From Gonium pectorale (taxonomy: Eukaryota; Chlorophyta; Chlorophyceae; Chlamydomonadales; Volvocaceae): 64,000 nucleotides of DNA. The notes below the pieces were generated by a model. The model did no database searches and was not told the origin of the DNA. It was given only the letters and a program-made list of their open reading frames with translations. Made by a program: the position numbers and the translations under genes. Shown one piece after another: positions 41,201-51,925 of the stretch (position 1 is its first letter; the number at the start of each line of letters is the position of its first letter). The stretch lies in assembly GCA_001584585.1 (NCBI GenBank), contig LSYV01000051.1:661904-725903 (forward strand), in the 5' to 3' direction.

Positions 41201-42990
41201 GTCACCGCAATCCGCGCGCCAAAAGCAGACTGCCACGGCCTGCCTGAACTTACCCTGCGCAAATGCAGGCGGCGCGCCCCTCGGCCCCATTGGCCCGAAG
41301 AGCATGGGCCGCGCTCCTGGGTGGCCTCCAGGGCCATAAGTCCCAGGCATCATGCCTCCCGGCATCGGCGGTCCCATCATGTGATGGTGCATATTAGGCA
41401 TCACGGGGCCGCCCATTATGCCATTGTTGAACATGGGGTGGGGCTGCGGGCCCCCGGGAATGTGGGCTCCAGGCGGCGGCGGGTACATGCCTGCTGCTGG
41501 AGAGCCGGGCGGAGGTGGCGGCGGCATGAGGTGTGACGGCATGTGTCCGACAGGGCCGACGGGACCGTGCGGGCCTCCCGGCGGGCCGTGCAGGTGGGAT
41601 CCCGGCCCAGGCAGCATGCTGCCCGGCGGCCCGTGCGGCGGCGGAGGATGCATCATCTGCGGTGGATGGAAGCCCATCCCTGCCTGCAGCTGCGGGCCCA
41701 TGCCCGGGGGCGGGGGTGTCCTCACGGGCTGCAGCTGCTGCGCGCCGGGCGGCTGGCCATGCAGTAGCGATGGCGGCGGGGCCATCACCGCTGCAGCAGC
41801 GGCAGATGCCAGCGGCGGCTCCTGAGTGCCGCTTGCCGCTGCCGCCTTGCTCAGCATCCGCGCCTCGAGCTCCTCCAAGGTCATTGCCTTAGGATGCAGG
41901 GCCGGCTTCTGCAGAGCCTGCAGCAATGCGGCGCCGGCCTGGGCAGGAACCTGAGGCGCGGCGTGCGGCTGATGCATCTGCTCCGCCGCCAGCAAGCCCC
42001 CGCCACTGGGGTCCTCGGCCTGGCGGCTGGACTGTGAGCCATAGCAGTCGAAGATGTTGTAAGGGGCACTCGCAGCTCCCCCAGACGACGCGAAGAGCGC
42101 CTGGGGCTGGGAGCTCGCTGCCGGCTCCGCATACAACTCAGCCGGCAAGTCCGCTTGATCATAGTCAGCGTCATGGAGCTGTGGAGAGACGTAAGGGTAG
42201 GCCACGAGTAGCTCATTGCAGGGGGTGAACCCAGTGCTTATCTTGCGCCGCACACATGATATCAATAAGCACCCTCAGCTGGGAGGCCCTACTATGGAGT
42301 AAGCGTGCAGGAGGAAGTTAGCGCCCTTACTGACCCGTCAGGGGCCCCAAACCGCAGGCCCTTCACGCACATACGCCCCACCGCGTCACCCTCACCTGGC
42401 TTCGTGCCACCGAAAGGGGATCGGTCAGTAGGGCATCCATTGCGGCATCCTCGTCGGGCTCCTCCCGTTTGGTGGGGGTCCGATCGGGGGCCTTGCCGCC
42501 CAAACCCAGCTGGGTGCGGAACACCGCAGCGACAGACAGGTCACCCCCCTCCTCCAGGGCGTCATCATGAAGGGCATATTCATGGCTGCCTAAACCCTCC
42601 TCGGCCGGCGGTGCCTCAAGGCCGTCCTGGCGCAGAAAACAGGCTTGAAGTCAGCTGCGCCCATCCCCCGACCGAACAAGGTTCAAAGTCTGACCTCAAG
42701 GGCTCCTTCTAAGCCCGAATCAGCTGCAGATAGATCGCCGAAGAAGGTATACTGCGCAGCGTCGAACGCCGGGCCCTGCAGAACGGAGAGAGAGCGCTTC
42801 AGCGCGAGAGCCCCCAATCTCTGTCCAGCAAGCCGCGTCTTGCTACCTCTGTCTCGATCTCCACAGCCACGAAGCGGTCTGGGAGCCCAACCAGAGTCCC
42901 GTCTGCGCGAGCAACCCGGCGACTGTGAGGCGGCCAAACAGACGCTACGATCGCCAGGTCAGGAAGTAACTCACTGCTCCGCAACGCCAT
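38262..42990 (-). CDS. PAT1: PAT1-like mRNA decapping / decay scaffold protein
   Basis: Minus-strand exons are 42847-42990, 42695-42775, 42396-42626, 41254-42178, 40342-41030, 39978-40130 and 38262-39740, giving about 1233 residues. The N terminus has the FDAAQYTFFG motif, which in PAT1 proteins contacts the DDX6/Dhh1 helicase. A long Met/Pro/Gly-rich middle follows MTLEELEARML. The C-terminal part has EDVEYVVRSMLYTVANG, YVEDYYYQAFVHK, VKFVEGLQGLGKIVLSNIRTPK, RQRGAWLATFAIAAVLL, MIEDCMNLLLDVDDIDR and LLRILTLSKGRSIVARAL, all characteristic of the alpha-helical PAT1 fold. PAT1 acts in cytoplasmic P-bodies to promote decapping. The junction from 39978 to 39740 works in frame only with a GC donor; the adjacent GT would shift the frame. 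The last exon is very Ala-rich. Confidence 0.85.
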
Positions 42991-43291
42991 GCTATTAGAG
43001 CATCTCTCGTAAGCGCTGCTCTTTCAAAGTGCTTCAGACCGCGAGCCTCACTTCAAGCTATAAATTGTACTGATGAGACGCATCGCGTCGCTACTATGCC
43101 AAGTAGACCCGTGTGCATGCTGGTCGCGCACCCCTGCACGCGCCGTACGTCCTCACGTATATGGTGCTCCTAATTGGTGCATCAAGCTAGTCGATCACAA
43201 ATTTGATCGTTTAGTTAGTGAAGGTGCTAGGTCGCGTGCTCAAACACACGGACAGCTCAACCATCAGCTGCCGCACACCTTGCCTTCCGTG
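42991..43291. promoter_or_regulatory. 301-base bidirectional promoter between PAT1-like and inositol monophosphatase genes
   Basis: The two start codons face away from each other with only 301 bases between. A TATAAAT at 43059-43065 is oriented for the plus-strand gene, though it is 230 bases from that ATG. No TATA was noticed for PAT1. Confidence 0.5.
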
Positions 43292-45748
43292 ATGTCGTCG
43301 GGCGCGCCGGCGGCGTTGGCGGATCACCGTTACGTGGAGTATGTGTCAGTAGCCGTCGACGCGGCCAAGGCCGCCGGGGAGGTCATACGGCAGGCGTTTA
43401 AGCAGCCTAAGAAGGTGCAGGAGAAGCTTAACCACGCCGACCTGGTGACAGCAACGGACAAGGCGGCGGAGGTGGGAGCGCGCGCGGAGGCGCGGGCGCC
43501 GAACCGTCGTGAGGGCGGCCTGGAGCTGTGTTTTGAGGCGGTCGTCGTGCTTCAGCCGGGGCATACGGTGCTGTGCCCGAGGCTTGGAACACCAGGCTCT
43601 TGCCCCGCAGTCGGTTTAGGGGTTCCTCACCTAGTGGCGCTACGGCCCAGCCACAGTGCCCCAGTACCACTGCCACAATGCCACTGCCCCTGCTGGCCCT
43701 GCTCGACCCGCAGGACCTCATCTTCAGCCGCATCCGCCGCTCCTTCCCGGACCACCGCTTCATCGGAGAGGAGTCCTCCGCAGAAGCTGGGCAGGGGGAG
43801 CTGACGGACGCGCCGACCTGGATGGTTGACCCGCTGGACGGTGCGATGGGCTGCGGCTGGCCGCGGGAGCGGCCTGCGGGAGCCATCCGAGGGCCACCTG
43901 CTGCCCTAGGATTTTCGGGGCCCTATTGGGATGTGGCCCTGGGCTGGGGAGCCCCGCTGCTTTCCGTCCACCCGGCCCTGCTGGCTGCTGAAGGTGGTCG
44001 TTGGTCCGGCACATCTGCGGATAGATGGAAGCAAGCGTGGCACTGCGACTCGTGCGGTCCCCAAGGCTACCTGGTCAATGTGGCGCATGTGGCCCATGCC
44101 ATACCATGCCATGTTGCCCGTGCCCTGACCGGCACATGTCGCCCGTCTGACCTGCCCCCTCTGCGCACAGGCACGACCAATTTCGTCCACGGCTTTCCGT
44201 TTGTGTGCACCAGGTAGGGCCGCGGGCGGGGCTCGCGGGCTCACGCGCAGGCGGGCGGGCACTCCAGAGCGGGCGGACGCTCCAGTCCGTAATCTAGCAG
44301 TCTGCGCCTCGGCTGTGACACGCGGCCGGCATGGCGCTGCCAACCAGGACCGCGCATAATCACAGCGCCAGCCCCGTCAAAGTGGCAATGGCACGGAGCC
44401 AGGGGCCGGCGCGCTGGGGCCGTCGCCCGGCCTGGCCTGCCCTGGCTTACGAGACCCTGCCCCCCCTCCACTGTCTGCCGGATGAGCCACCGTTGCTGCT
44501 CAGCGGCCTCTTGCTACTGCTGCTGCCCATGGAATGCCGCAACACGTATACCGCACTCGGCAGTCATCTGGGCGGTCTACCCCATCGGATGTCGGCGTGG
44601 ACTTAACGTCATCTGACTCTGATTGGGTTGTAGCCCCTCGTGCTCGCACGACGTGCTCGTCCCCACCAGGACTGTGCCGCAATCCATTGGCGCCTGATGG
44701 TCCCGTCGCCGCGTATACCCGCGCTCATGCCCTCCACCGCTCATTCCCTTAATCTCTTGTGCCTCTCCCCCCAATACGCGTTCCGACCCGTTTCCATCCT
44801 TTGCTACCTGACCTCGTCTGCAGCATCGGCCTCACAATCAGCAAGGTGGTGGTGGTGGGGGTGGTGTACAACCCCGTGTTGGAGGAGCTTTTTGTGGCGG
44901 CGGCCGGCGGAGGCGCCTTCTGCAACGGGGAACGCATCGCAACGTCACGGCAGACGGACCTGGCCGGAGCGCTGCTCGGGACAGAGGTGCGACCCGTTGC
45001 CGCTCGGCACATGCTCCCGCGCCAGCGACCGGTGCATGGCCAACGGACCTTACGCCATCCTCTAGCCTTCGCGCCCCTGCTTTGATGTCGGCTTGCCATT
45101 GCCGAGGGAGAGCTGCAACATGACCAGACCCTGTGCGCCCGGTATCCCAGGCCCCGCCGCCTCCAGGTGGCCCGCCCGGCTGCTGCGGCCCTGAAGCCCC
45201 GTTCCTTCCTCTCGTCCTTCTTCCTCCCGTCCCTCCCCCGCAATTAACCCCGCCGGCGCCCGGGCCGGCTCTGGTGCACGCAGGTTGGCACTGCGCGCGA
45301 CGCCGAGACACTGGATGCCATGTTCGGCCGCATGCGGGCGCTCACCAGCCGTATGCGCTCCATACGCTGCACCGGCTCCTGTGCCCTCAACCTGTGCAGC
45401 GTGGCGCTGGGCCGCACGGACGCCTTCTACGAGATCAACTTTGGCGGCTGCTGGGACGCCGCGGCCGGCGGGCTGTTGGTGGCGGAGGCGGGCGGCGCGG
45501 TGCTGGACCCGGCAGGCGGACCGTGGGACGTGATGGCGCGGCGCGTGCTGGCGGCCGGGACGCCTCAGCTGGCGGGCGCGGTGGCGGCGGTGCTGGCGGA
45601 GTGCCGGCTGAGCAGCAGGGAGGTGGGGCCGCCGGGGCCCGGGGCGGCGGGGTCGCTGGGGCCGGCGGGCGGGGAGGGAGGGGCTGCGGAGGGCGGGGAG
45701 GGCGGGAAAACTGAGGGAGGGGCTGATGCGGCGGGCGAGGGGAAATAG
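43292..45748 (+). CDS. Inositol monophosphatase family protein
   Basis: Exons are 43292-43471, 43714-43840, 44171-44213, 44824-44986 and 45284-45748, in frame to 325 residues. It should hydrolyse myo-inositol phosphates or a related sugar phosphate using Mg. Seen motifs are LVTATDKAAEDLIF, FIGEES (metal-binding Glu, about 79), WMVDPLDGTTNFVHGFPFV (about 96-114), GVVYNPVLEELF, GAFCNGE and CWDAAAGGLLVAEAGG (metal Asp about 229). All key residues are present. About 45 Gly/Ala/Glu-rich residues extend beyond the usual family end (270-290 residues). An upstream in-frame ATG at 43073 exists, but its reading does not resemble the family. The exact substrate cannot be told: plant relatives also act on histidinol phosphate or galactose-1-phosphate. 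Confidence 0.92.
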
Positions 45749-45861
45749 CGGGAAGGTGCGGTGGGGAGGATGAGGTAGAGGGGTGGGTGCGAGAGGGTCG
45801 GGGCCGGTGGAGGAGGGTCGCCGCATGAGAGATGAGACGGACAGGGAAACACGTGTGAGCA

Positions 45862-45866
45862 TGTAA
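45862..45866 (+). terminator. TGTAA poly(A) signal of inositol monophosphatase
   Basis: TGTAA lies 114 bases after the stop codon on the coding strand, a typical distance for algal genes. Confidence 0.5.
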
Positions 45867-48608
45867 AAGAGTGGTCTGCGAACAGGACGCGCCGTCCTGC
45901 TTGGCTCGCGCCTGGTTTCAGCATAGTCTTAGGTGCTTGATTTTTATCTGTGAAGAGGTTACAGTCTTGATGGTGAGCGTTCTAGGGTGGCGAACGTTCG
46001 GTTTGAGAGTACAGGGCCAGGTGTGATGCGATGTGATGCGATGGCTGTGGCAAGTGCTTAGCGCTGCAAGTCAAGCTGGGCACGCAAATGCCTCACCATT
46101 GTGGTTGCGTCCAGCAGATCGTGGCGCGTGCGTGCTCCTATGTGCGCGGACGAGCATGGACTGGGGCGGCTACTGCGAGTTGTTAACCGGGACCCGTCGT
46201 GCCCCACCCGCGTGCTCGAGCGGTGTGTTGCGGCGGTGAGGATAGGCGTGCGGTGTCGTGGGCATCTTGAACGTGGCCGGATGCCGGCGGACGTTAACCG
46301 ATGGTTACGGGCGGTGCACTTGGCCAGAGTAGCATAGACGCACGTGTGAGCGCACTCAAAAACCCCTCGCTGTGATGTCATGTATGTGTCATTGGTTACC
46401 TCATGTTGCTTTCCCATGTCGCGTAGTAGGATGGTTTGATCAACTTAGGCTGCCACATCATGCTGGCGCTGGGCGCCTAAGCAGGAAAAGCCGTGACAGC
46501 AAATAGTCGTACACTATTTCATTTGTTTGTGCTACAAAGTCTGCTTGAGCGAACGCGATGCCGGGTGCTAACGCGCCACGCGCGTGTTAACGCTGGTTCT
46601 CATGATGCTGTTGCTCTCTCAACGGCGCAGTGCTTGGGTGCCGCGTGCCGGGTTTGGCCTCTGAAACGGGCTGCATTAGAACCGCCAAAAAGTTGACACA
46701 AAATTGTGGCGCTCATACCAGCTAACCGGACAGCTGGCAGACGGACTGACAACGGTGGTGCACCGTACAGAGCCACAGATACTGTTACGCGAACGAGTCT
46801 TCGCAACATGAAGCTGCCGCGCGCCCACTCACTGGAGTCGTCGGCACGTATTCACCATTGTGCTCCTAGCACAAGTGAGGAACGTCTACTCCACATTATG
46901 CAAACTACACAGCTGTCGCAATAGAGTGCACCCAGCAGTTTGCCCTGCCGCACACCGCCTCCTGTCTGGCTGACAGCTGTCGGCACAGGTGAACAACACA
47001 CAGCACGTCGTTCGCGTCCTCGACACAACACACGCGCGTGCACAATCCCCTGGACAGCGCCGACTGTCCTGGGGCTAGTGCAATTTACCATTGTACCATC
47101 GTATAGCTTTAGCAGCCTACGCGGCTGCAAACAAGTACGGAGCGCACGCCGGCAGGCGCGCAGGCCGCGCACACCAGCTGCGGGCAACAGCGGGCACGCA
47201 GTGACGTCACCTCCAGTCTGCCCCGGGAAAGGCCGTCGCAGTACCAGCCGCTTGGCATAGGAGAGCTGCTTGGGTCACGTAGGTGGTGCGCTTGGTTGAT
47301 CGACACGTGGAAGGGTTTGCCACTCGCACCAGTGTAGCACAGCCACGCCCGTCAGGTACGTTCCCCAAAACTGGGGAACTGGAGATTGCCTCCCAAACCC
47401 ACTACCCCCCAAAACTGGGCTCTGCAACAGCGCCGTACGAGCACTGATTGCGCCAAGAAATATCCAGACAGCGTTTTGCGCATCACCTGCGCTTCTGAGG
47501 GAGGCCCCAGCCGCCTGACGACTGCAGTGCAAGCAACATCCGGTGCCGGCATCGTACGAATGCCGCGAGTGCTCTGGGCTTCTGGGGCCGCCCCTCGCCA
47601 ATGCGCTCGATCAATTCCCCACGATCGACAATAGGCAAGGCTTTCACGCGCGCAGCGCCGCAGTACTCGTTCATTCTTCGAGAGTCCTGAAGGGGGCCAC
47701 GCAGCGCAGGACAGTCCAATGCTGTCAAGAGCTCAGCTGCAGAGGCGCCTGCGCACCCTGAGTAGCCCCCACCGAGCACACAATGGAGCACCAAGGAAGC
47801 GCAATAACGGGGAAGCCTGTCTCTGGAGACAGCCGTACAAAGTGCCAAAGGCAGACTTGGCGGTTTGATTACGCCCTGGACGGGCATCGAATGGGTACGA
47901 GCCCTGCGCCTTGCAGCCAAATGTCGACGCAGGTGACCTGATACGGGGCGCACAGAACAGCCTTGCGCACGTGCTCCAAGCCCCACAACTTGGGCCATCT
48001 CCCATCCCGCAGCGTCCCCAGACCACAACGTACCGCACAGGCGAAGACTGAGACGAAGGCCATCTCAGGATAGCACAAGGCCCCTCGCAGCCCAACGACT
48101 TCTCTCCAAACGCCCGCGACGCCCGAGGCGCACGATAGCCTTTGCAAGATGCCCCCGGCCGCCCTAGTTCCATAAGTGACATGAATACATAAATGCACCC
48201 CCATTGCCGCACCCTCTCCGCCCCCTGGGTGCCGCCAGCCACACGTCCAATCTGCTGGCTCAAGATATCTGTGCCAGATCTTTGGCGCCCAACCACTGTG
48301 CCAGCCTGCTGCATTGAGAAACTGTCCCCGCCCAATGCTCCTGCTATTCGCACCGAGCTTTGTGTGGTTCATGATGGCACGGCATGCATGCTGCCGCACG
48401 CACCTCCCGCCAAGGTTTGCGGCACGTGCGACGCCGTACCTGCAGTGCATTGGGAGTCGCTACGCAGCCGGAGCGGCAGCCGCAACCGCGTGCTGTCTGC
48501 CCGCTCCTCTCCAACGCGCACCGCCTTCATGCCTATGGTGCACAGCCATGCGGGCGAGGAAGGGGGGCCCTGCTTCGCTGTTCCCTGCGGCAGCGCCCGG
48601 GGGCGCAT

Positions 48609-48662
48609 GGCCACGGCCACGGCCACGGCCACGGCCACGGCCACGGCCACGGCCACGGCCAC
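48609..48662 (+). repeat. Nine tandem GGCCAC hexamers
   Basis: Perfect hexanucleotide array just beyond the stop codon of tandem-family gene A, in its presumed 3' untranslated region. Confidence 0.95.
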
Positions 48663-48683
48663 GGCTGCGGAGCTGCGTCGCAG

Positions 48684-51600
48684 CTAATGGGTGGGCGGCA
48701 CGCCCAGCAAGATGTGCGGCAGGGCACCGCCGGGGCCGCCCACGCGGTGGCCCGTCGCTACAAACGACGCGCCGCTCCTGGAGGAGAGCAGCGGTCCCCT
48801 CCCCTCGCTCAGCGCCTGCTGCAACTGCAGCGAGGTGCGCGCACCGGAGGCCGGCCGGGAGCCGACGTGGGGGCTGCTGCCGAAGGACGCCCGTGCGGCG
48901 ACGAAGCCCGGCGCGGGGCCCGACGCGAAGCCTCCCGGCGCGCCGCCTGCCTGCCCCAGCCCGCTCGGCATGGCCAGGNNNNNNNNNNNNNNNNNNNNNN
49001 NNNNNNNNNNNNNNNNNNNNNNNNNNNNNNNNNNNNNNNNNNNNNNNNNNNNNNNNNNNNNNNNNNNNNNNNNNNNNNNNNNNNNNNNNNNNNNNNNNNN
49101 NNNNNNNNNNNNNNNNNNNNNNNNNNNNNNNNNNNNNNNNNNNNNNNNNNNNNNNNNNNNNNNNNNNNNNNNNNNNNNNNNNNNNNNNNNNNNNNNNNNN
49201 NNNNNNNNNNNNNNNNNNNNNNNNNNNNNNNNNNNNNNNNNNNNNNNNNNNNNNNNNNNNNNNNNNNNNNNNNNNNNNNNNNNNNNNNNNNNNNNNNNNN
49301 NNNNNNNNNNNNNNNNNNNNNNNNNNNNNNNNNNNNNNNNNNNNNNNNNNNNNNNNNNNNNNNNNNNNNNNNNNNNNNNNNNNNNNNNNNNNNNNNNNNN
49401 NNNNNNNNNNNNNNNNNNNNNNNNNNNNNNNNNNNNNNNNNNNNNNNNNNNNNNNNNNNNNNNNNNNNNNNNNNNNNNNNNNNNNNNNNNNNNNNNNNNN
49501 NNNNNNNNNNNNNNNNNNNNNNNNNNNNNNNNNNNNNNNNNNNNNNNNNNNNNNNNNNNNNNNNTGAGCGGCCGGCCGCTGCCGGGGGGGAGGCTGCTGG
49601 TGCGGCGCGGCAGGGAGGAGGCCTCCCAGGGCTCCGCCGGCGCCCCGACCTTGCCCGCGACAACGCCGGCGGCAGGGGCCAGAACAATGCCGGCGGGCGG
49701 TGCCGGAGTGGGGCCTGTGGCGGTCCCGCCAATGCAGTGGGTGGTGGCCGCGCGGCTTAGCGGATAATGATGGCCCCGAGGCGTGACGGGCGCTGCGTGC
49801 TGCGATGCCGCGTACTGCGGGGTGGAGATGGCGGCGAAGCCGTCGCGTGGGGCGGGCGTCACGTCGCCGCCGGCCAGAGCCGTGTGGGCGTCCTCCGCCG
49901 AAGGCTTGAACAAACTGGAGCGGTAGCGGGGTAAGCGGCGGGTGCATGCGGCGCCTGAAGCGGGCGAAGAAGAACAGTTGCGGATTCAGCCCTACCACCC
50001 GCGGTCGGCGCGGGCTCCCGCGCCGACGCATGTGGCCTCCCACAGATCTGCCGCGCAGTGCCGCCTCCGCTTCAGTAACCAGGCCTTCCCACCGCCCTGA
50101 CCCCTTGCTCGCCCGCCTGCCCAGCCCGTGGGCGGACAGGTGCAGGTCGCCGCTCGACGCGTTCGTCTCACGGCACATGCTGTTCGCCCGCCGGTGTAAG
50201 GCCCTGCACCTCACCTGTTGATCATCTTGATGAAGCGCCCGCCCCGCTGCTCCTGCGGCCGCGAGGGAGCCGGGAATGCCTGCTCTCCGCTGGGCACGGC
50301 CCGCCCGGCGCTGATCAGCGACGAATCGGGCTCCTGCCGCCCCTCCCCAGCCTTTGTCGGCTCCGCCGCCGCAGCCGGCCCCTCCCTGACGTCCTCCGCA
50401 GCTGCACCCGTGATGCAGTACTGCGACGTCGGCGACGTGACGCCGTACTGTGAAGTCGGCCATGTGATGCCGTACAGGCCCGGCCTAGTCGCCGCGTCGT
50501 GCGCCGCCGCGGTCCGGACGCCCGGCGGGCGGGGTGACGGGCGCCCCGACAGCGGCCGGCCCGCGCCGGGCACCCCGTGGGTCGACAGTTCCGTTACCGA
50601 GAAGCGGCGGGCGACCGCTGCTCTGATGCCGCCTGGGACCCCGGTCATGCAGGGCGGCGCGGCGAGGGTGGGGCCGCCGTTCCCGGAGTCTGTCAGCGTC
50701 CGGCGCCGCTTGCCGCCGTCGCTCGGGGCGGGGCAGGGCGGGTCCTTGCACGACCTTGCTTGTGCGCCCATGCTGCGGCCCCGTGCAGATGACCGCCCGC
50801 CTGCCATCGCAGCCGACATGCACAGAGCCGGGTCCGACGCCATCACCAGGGCGCTGTAAGCCTCAACATCTCCGAAAACCTGGATGGGCAGGGAGAAAGT
50901 GAGCAGGCGGAAACAGGGCCCGGGAAGGGCCCGGGTTAAGGGGCTGCCTTGCCGAGTGGACGGGGCGTAAGCACGGGGTGCGGATGCACTCACCGAGCCG
51001 TCAAACATGACGACGCTGGATCGCCGCCGGGGTGGCAGCCTCGGGGCGGGAGTCGGTGCGGGGGACACCTGCGGGCGCGGCCACGACGCGCAAGAGTGGG
51101 GCGATTGTGAGGTTGTAAAGTCGCGTCCGTCGCTACCGATGGTGCGTGTACCACGCTGGCGTCGTGGCCGGTGAAGATACATGCGGCCGGTAGGGTTGCA
51201 GTAAAAGCGGAGAAGAGAGCGGTGCATCGGTGCTTCGGGTGGGGCGGCGCTCTCGGTCCGGGTCACGCAGCTGGCGGCCCCAGGGCAGTGCTTTGAAGGG
51301 AGTTGCACGGCTCCGTTCACACCCAAGCCCAGGCCGAGCGCCTTCCCCAGCGCCTCCCTTGCCATGCGTGTGCGGCCATCAACGCACGCCGCGGCATCAC
51401 TACAGAAACAGTGTGCTCGTGGCGGATCAGGTGCCGTGCTCGCGCGTCGGTGGGGGGGGGGGGGACACGCGAGCGGGAATGCGCTGGCTGCCAAAGAGAT
51501 GGACAAATTCAGCCCAGCTTCCCTGGAAAACGGCCGTCGCGCTTGCGGCATTTGGGATTTCCCCGAACGTTTCCTACCCATCTTTGTCTTCCTACAAAAC

Positions 51601-51925
51601 CCATGCTACATGCGCTGCCGGCAAACAGCACTCACCTCATAATCTGGGGTTTCTGGCAGTTCCTCGTCATTAACAGTCGATCTCGTCTGAAGCGCCTCCT
51701 CCTCGTATCGCCCGGACGGCTCCTGGGTCGCGGCGTCCTGGTCGGCCGCGCTGATGGTCGGTTTTGTGGGCTCAGAATGTCGTGTAAGCAGCAGCGCCTC
51801 TAGCTGCGCCATGAGCGCTTCGCTTCTTTGCGCGTCTTCATTGAGCTGGTGGAGCCGCTCTCCGGTTTCACGAATAACCACGCTGACTCGCAGATCTTTG
51901 ACACTTCGGTGTTGCGGTAGCAATC
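48684..51925 (-). CDS. Tandem-family gene A, unrecognised protein with RRRSSV motif (5' exon not found, internal gap)
   Basis: Minus-strand exons are 51636-51925, 50994-51068, 50215-50879 and 48684-49914. The last is interrupted by 586 N (48979-49564). I recognise no known family. The first visible exon has LRVSVVIRET and a helical block DAQRSEALMAQLEALLL. The second encodes PPRRRSSVVMFDGS. The third ends RGGRFIKMIN and carries two and a half copies of a nine-residue unit (YGVTSPTSQ). The last starts LFKPSAEDAH and is Ala/Gly/Pro-rich. Paralogs lie at 53983 and 58896 with matching exon phases. This copy has an extra 114-base intron right after FDGS, which the others lack. The first coding exon, ending in phase 1, was not identified. 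Confidence 0.65.
48979..49564. other. Assembly gap inside the last exon of gene A
   Basis: 586 N. Both flanks lie in the same reading frame at the given gap length, but gap sizes are often estimates, so this may be coincidence. Confidence 0.95.

Larger units (their letters stand above)
45749..48683. other. Convergent intergenic region
   Basis: This is nearly 3 kb between inositol monophosphatase and the first gene of the minus-strand tandem family. Several open frames of 150-200 codons occur on the minus strand near 47.5-48.4 kb, but none shows family motifs or splice-consistent structure. It includes a nine-copy hexamer repeat. Confidence 0.5.

Noticed and set aside
47483..48353. Overlapping minus-strand open frames of 181 and 206 codons
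   Set aside because: They overlap in different frames, show no family motif or signal peptide, and have no splice context. Long open frames by chance are common in this GC-rich DNA.
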